A stretch of DNA of 64,000 nucleotides. Source: UBA830 sp036339975 (lineage in GTDB: Bacteria > Pseudomonadota > Alphaproteobacteria > MPNO01 > UBA830). The notes under the pieces are model-generated. The model made no database searches. It had not been told where the DNA came from and worked only from the letters and a program-made list of their open reading frames with translations. The position numbers and the translations under genes are program-made. Every line of letters starts with the position of its first letter. Position 1 is the first letter of the stretch. Location of the stretch: positions 1 to 64,000 of the forward strand of contig JAYYZV010000020.1 of the NCBI GenBank assembly GCA_036339975.1. The letters run 5' to 3'. Below are positions 24,189 through 32,587 of this stretch, piece by piece.

Positions 24189-26233
24189 GTTGCAGAATTC
24201 CTTGGCCAAACCCGTCTGCGCGTTCTCGCGCCGGCCAGAATGAAGACAACGCCTTGCTAGAAGTAGAAAACGTCGATCACGCCCAACTCGCCAACGCCAT
24301 TCGCGTACTGTCCATGGATGCGGTTCAGGCCGCGAATTCTGGCCATCCCGGCATGCCGATGGGCGCCGCCGACATGGCGACGGTCTTGTTTACGAATTAC
24401 CTGAAATATGATCCGGTTGATCCCGAATGGCCCGACCGCGACCGCTTCGTGCTGTCCGCCGGACACGGGTCTATGCTCTTGTATTCGCTTCTTTACCTCA
24501 CGGGTTATGACGATATAACCATCGACCAGATAAAGAATTTTCGCCAATGGGGGTCCAAAACCGCGGGGCACCCTGAATACGGTGAAGCTGGTGGCATAGA
24601 GATGACCACTGGGCCACTCGGACAGGGAATTTCCACAGCGGTCGGCATGGCCATCGCCGAGCGGTCAATGAATGCACGTTACGGCGACGATCTGGTAGAC
24701 CACCGTACTTGGGTGATTGCATCAGACGGCGACCTGATGGAAGGTATCAGTCACGAGGCCGCATCCCTCGCCGGGCATATGAAGCTCGGCCGTCTGATAG
24801 TGCTTTACGACGACAATGAAATCTCTATCGATGGCGGCACCGAGATGTCGCTTTCGGACGACGCGCTTGGCCGATTCCATGCTTATGGTTGGCATACTCA
24901 GCGCTGCGACGGCCACGACGCAGATGCCATTTCCGCCGGAATCGAGGCGGCGCTGGCCTCCGATCAGCCGTCAATAATCGCTTGTCGCACGACCATAGGA
25001 TATGGTGCTCCTACCAAGGCCGGCACGGCTGGATCGCACGGCGCGCCGTTGGGCGATGAAGAGATTGCGGCGACGCGCAAAGCGCTGAGTTGGCCACATG
25101 ATCCTTTCGTCGTGCCGAAAGAAGTCATTTTGGCTTGGCGCGGCGCAGGTGCCCGCAACGCAGCGGTGCGCGAGGACTGGTCCGCCCGTTTGATTAAATC
25201 GAAAAAACGCAGCGAATTTGAGCGCGCGGTCGCGGGCGATCTGCCGGCAGGCTGGAAACAGTCGGTCATCGCCGCCAAGAAAGAGTTCTCCGATGAGGCG
25301 CCCAAACTGGCTACGCGGGCATCATCGGGTAAAACGCTGGATCAGATTACACTGTCCGTTCCCGAAATGATCGGCGGCTCTGCCGACTTGACCGGTTCGA
25401 ACAATACTAAGGCCGTTGGTTTCGAGGGCCTTCTGCCTCCCGACTATTCGGGTCGCTATTTGTATTACGGCGTCCGCGAACATGGTATGGCGGCCGCTAT
25501 GAACGGAATGGCGCTACACGGCGGCGTGATCCCGTATTCCGGCACTTTCCTGATCTTCTCGGATTATCTGCGTCCTTCGCTGAGGCTGGCCGCCCTGATG
25601 GGCGTGCGGTCGATCCATGTGCTAACCCACGATTCCATCGGTCTCGGCGAGGATGGACCGACACATCAACCGGTCGAACATATGGCTGCTTTGAGAGCAA
25701 TGCCGAATGTTAACGTTTTTCGTCCAGCCGATGCTGTTGAGGTTGTTGAATGTTGGCAACTCGCTCTTGAAAATAAGGACGGGCCTTCCGCACTGGCATT
25801 GACCCGCCAGGGGCTGCCGACGCTGCGTACCCAGCACACAGACGAAAACCTGTCTGCAAAGGGGGCCTACGTTCTTGCCGAGGCGGACGGAGATCGCGTC
25901 GCTACTATCTTGGCGACTGGATCGGAAGTTGAAATTGCCATGGCGGCGAGGGATAGACTGCAGTCGGACGGCGTGCCGACTGCGGTGGTATCCATGCCTT
26001 GCTGGGAATTATTCGCTGCGCAGGACAGCGCTTATCGTGCCGCGGTGTTGGGTGCCGGCGTCCGGGTTGCAGTTGAAGCGGCTATAAAGTTTGGTTGGGA
26101 ACGGTGGATTGGACCGGACGGCGGATTCGTCGGCATGAAAAGCTTTGGCGCGTCTGCGCCTGCCGGCACGCTCTACGAAAAATTTGGCATTACGGCGAAC
26201 GCAGTGGCTGACGCGGTAAGGGAGCGACTTTAG
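24164..26233 (+). CDS. tkt: Transketolase
   Basis: ThDP enzyme moving two-carbon units between sugar phosphates in the pentose phosphate pathway. Landmarks are SMDAVQAANSGHPGMPMGAA, the ThDP site ASDGDLMEGISHEAASLAGH followed by DDNEISIDG, and GVREHGMAAAMNGMALHGG for the second domain with the catalytic Glu; then SIGLGEDGPTHQPVEHMA. The frame is open from ATG at 24164 (689 residues), but family members start about ten residues before LANAIR. The first 30 residues look unlike transketolase and lie in an inverted-repeat region, so TTG at 24254 (659 residues) may be the true start. gap and pgk follow on the same strand. Confidence 0.93.
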   Translation: MSEAPACIRCRIPWPNPSARSRAGQNEDNALLEVENVDHAQLANAIRVLSMDAVQAANSGHPGMPMGAADMATVLFTNYLKYDPVDPEWPDRDRFVLSAGHGSMLLYSLLYLTGYDDITIDQIKNFRQWGSKTAGHPEYGEAGGIEMTTGPLGQGISTAVGMAIAERSMNARYGDDLVDHRTWVIASDGDLMEGISHEAASLAGHMKLGRLIVLYDDNEISIDGGTEMSLSDDALGRFHAYGWHTQRCDGHDADAISAGIEAALASDQPSIIACRTTIGYGAPTKAGTAGSHGAPLGDEEIAATRKALSWPHDPFVVPKEVILAWRGAGARNAAVREDWSARLIKSKKRSEFERAVAGDLPAGWKQSVIAAKKEFSDEAPKLATRASSGKTLDQITLSVPEMIGGSADLTGSNNTKAVGFEGLLPPDYSGRYLYYGVREHGMAAAMNGMALHGGVIPYSGTFLIFSDYLRPSLRLAALMGVRSIHVLTHDSIGLGEDGPTHQPVEHMAALRAMPNVNVFRPADAVEVVECWQLALENKDGPSALALTRQGLPTLRTQHTDENLSAKGAYVLAEADGDRVATILATGSEVEIAMAARDRLQSDGVPTAVVSMPCWELFAAQDSAYRAAVLGAGVRVAVEAAIKFGWERWIGPDGGFVGMKSFGASAPAGTLYEKFGITANAVADAVRERL

Positions 26234-26297
26234 AACGGCTCTTTTCGAACATAAACACGATGAAACGCAAACAGTTCAGTAATCGGAGGAATTAGGT

Positions 26298-27308
26298 ATG
26301 GCAGTTCGGGTTGCAATCAATGGCTTTGGCCGCATCGGGCGGCTGACGCTTCGCGCAGCGCTGGAATCCGGTCGTAAAGACTTGGAATTTGTGGCGATCA
26401 ACGATCTAGGATCGACCGAAATGAACGCACTGCTCTTACAACGCGATACAACGCATGGGCCGTTGTCGAACAAGGTGAAAGCCACCGCGACCGGCATTAA
26501 TGCCGGAAGAGGGGTGATGAAGGTGTTTGCCGAGCGGGATCCCGAAAACCTGCCCTGGGACAAACTCGGTATCGACGTCGTGCTAGAATGCACAGGTCTC
26601 TTCACCAAACGCGAAATGGCAGAAAAACATCTGAAAGCCGGCGCCAAGAAGGTGCTGATCTCCGCCCCAGGGTCCGGCGAAGACCTGACCGTTGTTTACG
26701 GCGTCAACGATCATAAGTTGCGCAAATCCCACACGGTCGTATCGAACGCATCATGTACTACCAACTGTCTGGCTCCGGTCGCTGCGGTCATGCACAAGGC
26801 CTTCGATATCCAACAAGGCTATATGACGACGATCCACGCATATACTGGCGATCAGCGTATTCTCGATACGCTACACAGTGATCCGCGCCGTTCCCGCGCC
26901 GCCGGCCAGTCGATGATCCCGACTTCTACAGGCGCGGCCAAGGCGGTGGGTTTGGTGCTGCCGGAATTGAATGGAAAGCTAGACGGCACGTCCATCCGCG
27001 TGCCGACGCCAAATGTGTCGGTGATCGACTTCACCTTTATCCCAAAGAAAAAGACAACGGTTGAAGCGGTGAACGCCGCGGCGGTTAGGGCTTCCAACTC
27101 CAACCGCCTGAAGGGTATTCTCAATATCAACGAAGCGCCCCTCGTGTCGTCCGACTTCAATCATAATCCGGCGTCGTCGACCTTCGACGTTACACAGACG
27201 CAAGTGGTCGATGGCAAGCTGGTTCGTGTTGTCAGCTGGTACGACAACGAATGGGGTTTCTCCAACCGCATGCTCGATACGTCCGCGGCCATGGGAAAAA
27301 TGAAATAA
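26298..27308 (+). CDS. gap: Glyceraldehyde-3-phosphate dehydrogenase, type I
   Basis: A 336-residue NAD-dependent GAPDH. The N-terminal Rossmann site is INGFGRIGR (8-16); the active site is SNASCTTNCLAPV with catalytic Cys and the downstream His in YTGDQRI; DTLHSDPRRSRAA and WYDNEWGFSNRMLDT are the usual signatures. The Asp at the NAD-ribose-binding position (AINDLG) suggests NAD preference. It lies 64 bp after transketolase with a good AGGAGG-like site (CGGAGGAATT) before ATG. Downstream is a hairpin plus T tract before pgk, so expression of gap may exceed that of pgk. Confidence 0.97.
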   Translation: MAVRVAINGFGRIGRLTLRAALESGRKDLEFVAINDLGSTEMNALLLQRDTTHGPLSNKVKATATGINAGRGVMKVFAERDPENLPWDKLGIDVVLECTGLFTKREMAEKHLKAGAKKVLISAPGSGEDLTVVYGVNDHKLRKSHTVVSNASCTTNCLAPVAAVMHKAFDIQQGYMTTIHAYTGDQRILDTLHSDPRRSRAAGQSMIPTSTGAAKAVGLVLPELNGKLDGTSIRVPTPNVSVIDFTFIPKKKTTVEAVNAAAVRASNSNRLKGILNINEAPLVSSDFNHNPASSTFDVTQTQVVDGKLVRVVSWYDNEWGFSNRMLDTSAAMGKMK

Positions 27309-27346
27309 CAGCGCGCCTCTATCATCATTGAGGTCACGAAAAAGAT

Positions 27347-27398
27347 CCTTCACCCTAAGGAGCCACGGCTGGGTTGTACGCAGGGTGAGGGTTTTTTT
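27347..27398 (+). terminator. Intrinsic terminator-like hairpin between gap and pgk
   Basis: CCTTCACCCT (27347-27356) pairs with AGGGTGAGGG (27382-27391), including one G-U pair, giving a 10-bp stem. The loop of about 25 bases contains a second small hairpin (AGCC-AC-GGCT). Seven T residues follow directly. This is a textbook intrinsic terminator shape inside what would be one operon, so it likely terminates part of the gap transcripts. Confidence 0.75.
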
Positions 27399-27415
27399 AT
27401 AAGGACATAATACGG

Positions 27416-28603
27416 ATGTTCAAGACCATCGACGACTACGAGGTTAGCGGCAAGAAAGTTTTGCTCCGCGCGGATTTAAACGTACCGATGCGTGACGGCA
27501 AGGTGATTGACGCTACCCGTCTCGAGAGGTTCGCGCCAACAGTCACAGAACTGAGCGACAAAGGTGCGATAGTGATCGTAGCTTCTCATTTTGGCCGCCC
27601 CAATGGCGAATGCAATCCGGAAATGTCCCTCGCACCGCTGGCCGGCATCCTGTCGAGTGCGTTGGGCGGTCGGAACGTCACCTTTGTTGATGATTGCATC
27701 GGTCCGGATGTGAAAAAAGTAATTGATGCGGCCAACGGAGGCGATGTCGTCCTGCTGGAAAACTTGCGCTATCACTCGGGCGAAGAGGCCAACGACCCGG
27801 TTTTCGCAAAACAGTTGTCTTCGCTTGCGGATCTGTACGTAAATGACGCGTTCTCCGCCGCGCATCGGGCGCATGCGTCCACGGCGACCCTCGCGGACCT
27901 GTTGCCCGCGGCGGCAGGACGTTTAATGCAAGCGGAACTAGAAGCGCTAGATTTGGCGCTCGGCAATCCCGAACGTCCGGTCGGTGCCATTGTTGGCGGC
28001 GCCAAGATTTCTACCAAGCTCGACCTGCTCGGTAACCTTGTCAAAAAAGTGGATATGCTGGCAATCGGCGGGGCGATGGCGAACACGTTTCTTCATGCCC
28101 TCGGTACAGATGTAGGCAAGTCTCTGTGCGAACACGAAATGGCTGGTACCGCATTGCAGATTCTCGCCGCCGCCGACGAGGCCGACTGTCAGATTGTTCT
28201 GCCGTTGGACGCGGCCGTTTCTGTCGAATTGTCGGAAGGCGCACCCAGCCATGTTGTGCCGACCACTGCAATCCCAGACGATATGATGATGCTTGACGTA
28301 GGACCGGGCAGCGCGAACGCGCTGGCCGCAAAGTTAGGCGAGCTGAAAACGTTGGTCTGGAACGGCCCACTCGGCGCGTTCGAAATTCCACCCTTTGATG
28401 CGGGGACGGTTATGGTCGCCACAGTGGCGGCTGATCTTACCCGATCCGGATCTTTGAAAACCGTGGCGGGCGGCGGCGACACCGTGGCTGCATTGGTGGC
28501 GGCTGAAGTCCTCGACGAATTTTCTTATGTTTCAACCGCGGGCGGTGCTTTCCTTGAATGGCTGGAAGGTAAGGAGCTGCCCGGCGTCAAGGCACTTGGG
28601 TAA
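27416..28603 (+). CDS. pgk: Phosphoglycerate kinase
   Basis: A 395-residue glycolytic kinase converting 1,3-bisphosphoglycerate and ADP to 3-phosphoglycerate and ATP. It has LLRADLNVPM (about 17-26), SHFGRPNGE, NDAFSAAHRAHAS, GGAKISTKLDLL, NGPLGAFE and the C-terminal GGGDTVAAL; all are catalytic or nucleotide-binding marks of the family. Length is normal. It follows gap and the terminator-like hairpin, and a site AAGGAC precedes ATG at 27416. Confidence 0.97.
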   Translation: MFKTIDDYEVSGKKVLLRADLNVPMRDGKVIDATRLERFAPTVTELSDKGAIVIVASHFGRPNGECNPEMSLAPLAGILSSALGGRNVTFVDDCIGPDVKKVIDAANGGDVVLLENLRYHSGEEANDPVFAKQLSSLADLYVNDAFSAAHRAHASTATLADLLPAAAGRLMQAELEALDLALGNPERPVGAIVGGAKISTKLDLLGNLVKKVDMLAIGGAMANTFLHALGTDVGKSLCEHEMAGTALQILAAADEADCQIVLPLDAAVSVELSEGAPSHVVPTTAIPDDMMMLDVGPGSANALAAKLGELKTLVWNGPLGAFEIPPFDAGTVMVATVAADLTRSGSLKTVAGGGDTVAALVAAEVLDEFSYVSTAGGAFLEWLEGKELPGVKALG

Positions 28604-28605
28604 AT

Positions 28606-29328
28606 CTAAACCCGCGTTTTTTCGACGATAAACTCCTTGATTTCATCTTCCGTCATGGCTCCGGGGAACATTTCTGCGCGCATCGCCACACGCTGGTTGC
28701 TGATATCTCGGATGGCGTCCTTCATGCGGGAAAGGTCGTCGCCAGACTTGATCAGCTCGACGCATATTTTTGCTTGTTCAGCGTAGTGATCTTTCTCATC
28801 GTCATAGATGATTTTCATCGCCTTGGACGTCATGTCGTTGACCGTGCTGCCGGATAGCTTAGCGCCTTCGCGGAACAGCCGCGCACCCCCACCCTCGGTA
28901 AAGCCTACGGCCGCCCGGGTGAGTTCGTCATCGACGTAGCCACGGCGTAGATCGCCTAGCTTTTTTTCCTCAGATAGCTGCACGGTATCCTCGACGTCGA
29001 TTTTCCGGCCCATCACATGCTCGAAAATATCGGCCAGCATCACGTAGTGGTTGAATTCTTCCGTCAGCTGAGTCAGCAGAAAATGATATTCGTGTCGATC
29101 AATGGATTTATCGACCTCCGGAAACCGATCGACGAGTGTCGTCAGTTCCCGATGCAGGCCGTTAAAGAAGCCATCCACCGGATTCAACTCTTTCCAGAGT
29201 TGTGCCTTCAGATAGAAGGCATGGTCCTCGTCGGTAGCATCTGAGTAGTAGCGCTTTGCGATTTCCCCCTCGCATTCCCAATAGGGCCACGCGACGTCCA
29301 CCAGTGCTTTTTCGATATCGGCAGTCAC
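28606..29328 (-). CDS. Ferritin-like di-iron fold protein, function unknown
   Basis: Soluble, mostly helical protein of 240 residues. Two E-x-x-H motifs, EFNH (91-94) and EKDH (178-181), plus acidic residues in WECEGE (17-22) and FTEGGG (E145), match the ligand pattern of ferritin-like di-iron carboxylate proteins. I chose GTG at 29328 because GGAGG lies 6 bases upstream; an in-frame ATG at 29391 has no such site. I do not recognise a named family. The gene is divergent from, and 115 bp away from, the FrdA-like flavoprotein gene, so an oxygen- or redox-linked link between the two is possible. It could be an oxygenase, a bacterioferritin relative or an iron store. Confidence 0.65.
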   Translation of the reverse strand: MTADIEKALVDVAWPYWECEGEIAKRYYSDATDEDHAFYLKAQLWKELNPVDGFFNGLHRELTTLVDRFPEVDKSIDRHEYHFLLTQLTEEFNHYVMLADIFEHVMGRKIDVEDTVQLSEEKKLGDLRRGYVDDELTRAAVGFTEGGGARLFREGAKLSGSTVNDMTSKAMKIIYDDEKDHYAEQAKICVELIKSGDDLSRMKDAIRDISNQRVAMRAEMFPGAMTEDEIKEFIVEKTRV

Positions 29329-29442
29329 ACCCGACCTCCAATTAACTAGTCCATCCCGTATTTTAGCAACCCTGTATCCGTTACACCACATTGCGGAGCT
29401 GGCCCGGATTGGCGATTATGCTGCTAAGGGAGTTTAAGAATT

Positions 29443-31137
29443 ATGATTCATCTTGAGACCGACGTTCTTGTTGTCGGATCAGGCGGCGCAGGCATGTATG
29501 CTGCTATCGGGGCAGCCCGAAACGGTGCAGAAGTGATCCTTGCCGACAAGTCAATGATTAGTCGCGGCGGGGCAACGATTATGGCACAAATGACGACCGC
29601 TGCCGCACTTGGCGAACAGGAACCGGACAGCTGGGAAAAGCATTTTGAAGACACACTCAATGCTGGCCGGGGCCTCTGCAACGAGGGCCTATCGGCTATC
29701 CTTTGCGAGGAAGCGATTGACCGCATCCGCGAAATGGATGAGTGGAAGGTCGGCTGGGCGAGAAAGGAAGGCAAGATTACTGGCGTTATGGCACCGGGTC
29801 ACAGTGTTCCGCGATGTGTTTATGTCGACTTTCTCAATACCGGTCCGGCCGTCGCCAAATGTTTGCGCACTCAGGCTGCGCGCGCGGATTCCGTGATGCG
29901 GGTCAGCGGTCTAGCCATAAATGATGTTGTGATTGATGACGGCGTCGTGTTGGGCGCGGTCGGCTGGAATCTGGAAGATAAAACGCCTGTCACCATCGCC
30001 GCCAATGCTGTGATTCTGGCGGCCGGCGGGCTGACGCGGCTTTATGCTCGTAACAGCGCATCGGTCAACATGAACGGTGATGCCTACGCGATGGCATTGC
30101 GCGCGGGCGCGGATCTGATAGATATGGAATTCCCACAGTTCTTTCCCATTGGGCATCTGGCGCCGCGGCTGGTTGGGATGGATCCGATCATGTGGGATCC
30201 GTTCCGCTATAAGCTGGGCGGGAGACTTTTCAATGCCGAGGGAGAAGAATTTCTCCACCGCTATGGTGGCGAGGACGCTGAGAAATATACTACCACCCGC
30301 GATATCATTTCCTACGGCATAACGAAGGAAAACGAAGCCGGTCGTGCAACGGAAAACGGCGGCGTGCATCTCAGTTTTCAGCACATTTCTGAAGAAGATC
30401 TACGCGAAGCGTTCGGTCCGGTAATCGATAAGCTGGCCAAGAACGGTATCGACCTGACTAAGCGCACCATCGAAGTCTCGCCTATCGCCCACTACCACAT
30501 GGGAGGTATCCGCGTGAACGGGCAGATGGAAACCGGTATTCCCGGCCTGTATGGGGCAGGCGAGGCTGTCGGGGGTGCTAATGGTGCTAACCGCCTGTCT
30601 GGCAATGCGATCCCTGAAGCCTTTGTGTTTGGCGAACGGGCTGGAAAATTCGCCGCCGACTACGCGCGTGGGCGTAGCCGCATCTGGTCTGGTGCAGCCG
30701 CGGGAGAGCATCTTGACCGGCTGAACAGCTTAAATGGCAGGCAAAGCGACGCTAACGGCGAAAAGGCGGCGCTGGGAGAGATGTGGGCTGAACTGCAGAA
30801 ACTAATGTGGAACAACGTCGGCGTACTGCGGACCGGCAATAAACTGACAACGGCGCTGAAACGCATAGGCGATTTGCGCGCCCAGCTCGACGACATTTCC
30901 CCGGCGGCCGATACCGAATTCAACATGACCTTGCAGGATTGGTATGATTTACGTTCTGCGTTGCTGACCGCGGAATCCGTGGCTCTGGCTGCGATCAACC
31001 GCACCGAAAGCCGGGGTGCCCATCAGCGTGAGGATTTCGAGGAAATGGATTCTGCCCAGACGCACAATCAGCGTTTGCGTCTCGACGACCATGGTGATCT
31101 CATTTCAGATTATCTGCCCGTGGGAGCTGCTCCATGA
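29443..31137 (+). CDS. FrdA/SdhA-like flavoprotein
   Basis: A 564-residue FAD protein of the fumarate reductase/succinate dehydrogenase/L-aspartate oxidase superfamily. The Rossmann site is VVGSGGAGMYAA (about 10-21). At the usual covalent FAD position the sequence reads SRGGATIMAQ with no His of the HTxAAQGG type, so FAD is probably non-covalent. Substrate-binding landmarks are present: SPIAHYHMGGIR and GANRLSGNAIPEA with the catalytic Arg region. Translationally coupled (4-bp overlap) to a protein with only the 2Fe-2S domain. No membrane-anchor gene (SdhC/D, FrdC/D) and no second iron-sulfur domain are nearby, so this is not the respiratory complex II of the organism. Confidence 0.85.
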   Translation: MIHLETDVLVVGSGGAGMYAAIGAARNGAEVILADKSMISRGGATIMAQMTTAAALGEQEPDSWEKHFEDTLNAGRGLCNEGLSAILCEEAIDRIREMDEWKVGWARKEGKITGVMAPGHSVPRCVYVDFLNTGPAVAKCLRTQAARADSVMRVSGLAINDVVIDDGVVLGAVGWNLEDKTPVTIAANAVILAAGGLTRLYARNSASVNMNGDAYAMALRAGADLIDMEFPQFFPIGHLAPRLVGMDPIMWDPFRYKLGGRLFNAEGEEFLHRYGGEDAEKYTTTRDIISYGITKENEAGRATENGGVHLSFQHISEEDLREAFGPVIDKLAKNGIDLTKRTIEVSPIAHYHMGGIRVNGQMETGIPGLYGAGEAVGGANGANRLSGNAIPEAFVFGERAGKFAADYARGRSRIWSGAAAGEHLDRLNSLNGRQSDANGEKAALGEMWAELQKLMWNNVGVLRTGNKLTTALKRIGDLRAQLDDISPAADTEFNMTLQDWYDLRSALLTAESVALAAINRTESRGAHQREDFEEMDSAQTHNQRLRLDDHGDLISDYLPVGAAP

Positions 31138-31502
31138 ATATTGTTCCAGAAACAGTACCTATTTCGATCGAGCGTGGTGCGCCGGGAGAGGAAAGTCATG
31201 TCGAGAACTATGATGTTCCCTATCGTGAGGGCATGTCCGTTCTCGACGCGGTGGTCTGGATTCGCACTCATATCGATTCCTCGGTCGCGTTCCGCTATAG
31301 CTGCGTTAACGCGAATGCGTGCAAGGAATGCATGGTAGCGGTCAACGGCAAAACCGAATATGCCTGCACTGCGCGGCTGTTGACCGACGGTACCACCGTT
31401 GCACCGCTGGCCAACAAGACACTGATACGGGACCTGGTGACGGATATAGTACCACCGAAAGAGAACCTGCGGACAATCCTTGCGGAGCGGGGTGAAGGGT
31501 AG
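31134..31502 (+). CDS. 2Fe-2S domain-only SdhB/FrdB-like protein
   Basis: A 122-residue protein equal to just the N-terminal ferredoxin domain of SdhB/FrdB. Cysteines C57, C63, C66 and C78 (C-x5-C-x2-C-x11-C, one residue longer than the usual first spacing of SdhB) would ligate the 2Fe-2S cluster, and the preceding REGMSVLDAVVWIR is the normal fold. The 4Fe-4S/3Fe-4S half is absent although the gene ends naturally with a stop at 31500-31502. Overlap of 4 bp with the flavoprotein gene implies a 1:1 complex. The pair could pass electrons to a soluble acceptor. Confidence 0.83.
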   Translation: MNIVPETVPISIERGAPGEESHVENYDVPYREGMSVLDAVVWIRTHIDSSVAFRYSCVNANACKECMVAVNGKTEYACTARLLTDGTTVAPLANKTLIRDLVTDIVPPKENLRTILAERGEG

Positions 31503-31525
31503 TCCGCTGCGGCTTATCCCGGCGA

Positions 31526-32587
31526 TTAGATGTTCTGATCGTCGCCGGAGTGACTTGTTACGAAGGGTGGATTTTCCGCTGCCAGCATCTTTTCTACTAC
31601 TCGACGTGCCTGCAACACGCCAGCATCGGCGTTTATGTCGATGCCCTGCCAGCTAGCCCCAGCACTGTCAATGCTATGCTGCTGTGCCGCCAAAATATCT
31701 ACATCCTCTCCAAACGCGGTGCCGGCGGCTTTGGCGAGAAACTTAGTCAGTTCATTGTCTTCGAGGCGGTAATTGCGTGCGTGGTGCCAGAAGTAGTGAC
31801 ATGATTTTTCGGTTTCGGGTGTGATAGTGTGGTTGGAATACACGGTGATGCCTTCGTCCCGGTTACCGTCGCGTGCGCCGGTACCGGCATTTGCGCATCC
31901 GGCGTCGATGACAACGTGGGTCGGCGCCGTCCATGTGATGAGCTGCCAGCGGTCCACGTTGCCCGGGAAATTGCCGGCACCCGCAAACATCCCCGGCGGT
32001 GGTTTGTCCATGATCCACCGGTCGATATGAATGCGATCGTCATCACGCTGCGTATCTAACGGTGCATCGGTCACACCGTCCGCACCCAGCGTGGTCGCAT
32101 GGACAAACTGCACATGCGATAGATCAAGCAGGTTGTCTACCAGTAGCTGGTGATTTCCCTCGACGTAGAAATAGCCTGTGTTGGAGACCCAGTTCGGGTC
32201 TTCGTTCCAGTGATAGTCGGGGATCAACTCCGGGTCAGCCTTGTCCGTATCGCCCGGCCAGATCCAAATATAGCGGTAAAGTTCGACCGCCGGGTAGGAT
32301 CGAACTCTGGCGTCTGGCGGTACCCGGGACTGGCCAGGGACGGAAACACAGGCACCGGACGCATCGAATTCTAGTCCATGATATCCGCACTGAATTGCAT
32401 TGCCCACCCGTTTTCCCAGCGAGAGTGGCAGGTGGCGATGACAGCAACGGTCTTCCAATGCAGCGGGTGCGCCGTCCTCGCTCCGGAACAGCACCACCGG
32501 ATCGCCGCAGATCGTGCGGCCGAGCAGTTTGTTGTCGACCTCATGGCTTTCAGCGGCGACGTACCAGGCGTTTTTGACGAAGTTCAT
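31526..32587 (-). CDS. Rieske aromatic ring-hydroxylating/demethylating oxygenase, VanA-like
   Basis: A 353-residue Rieske non-heme iron oxygenase of the vanillate O-demethylase type. The Rieske ligands are C48-x-H50 and C67-x2-H70 (DRCCHRHLPLSLGK, CGYHG). The mononuclear iron site starts at NLLDLSHVQFVHATTLG, the facial His pair, with the carboxylate ligand in the later helical part. Closest relatives remove methyl groups from methoxylated aromatics or hydroxylate aromatic acids; the substrate here is unknown. No reductase gene is adjacent, and the gene overlaps the start of a CoxL-like gene by 4 bp in the same direction. Confidence 0.88.
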   Translation of the reverse strand: MNFVKNAWYVAAESHEVDNKLLGRTICGDPVVLFRSEDGAPAALEDRCCHRHLPLSLGKRVGNAIQCGYHGLEFDASGACVSVPGQSRVPPDARVRSYPAVELYRYIWIWPGDTDKADPELIPDYHWNEDPNWVSNTGYFYVEGNHQLLVDNLLDLSHVQFVHATTLGADGVTDAPLDTQRDDDRIHIDRWIMDKPPPGMFAGAGNFPGNVDRWQLITWTAPTHVVIDAGCANAGTGARDGNRDEGITVYSNHTITPETEKSCHYFWHHARNYRLEDNELTKFLAKAAGTAFGEDVDILAAQQHSIDSAGASWQGIDINADAGVLQARRVVEKMLAAENPPFVTSHSGDDQNI

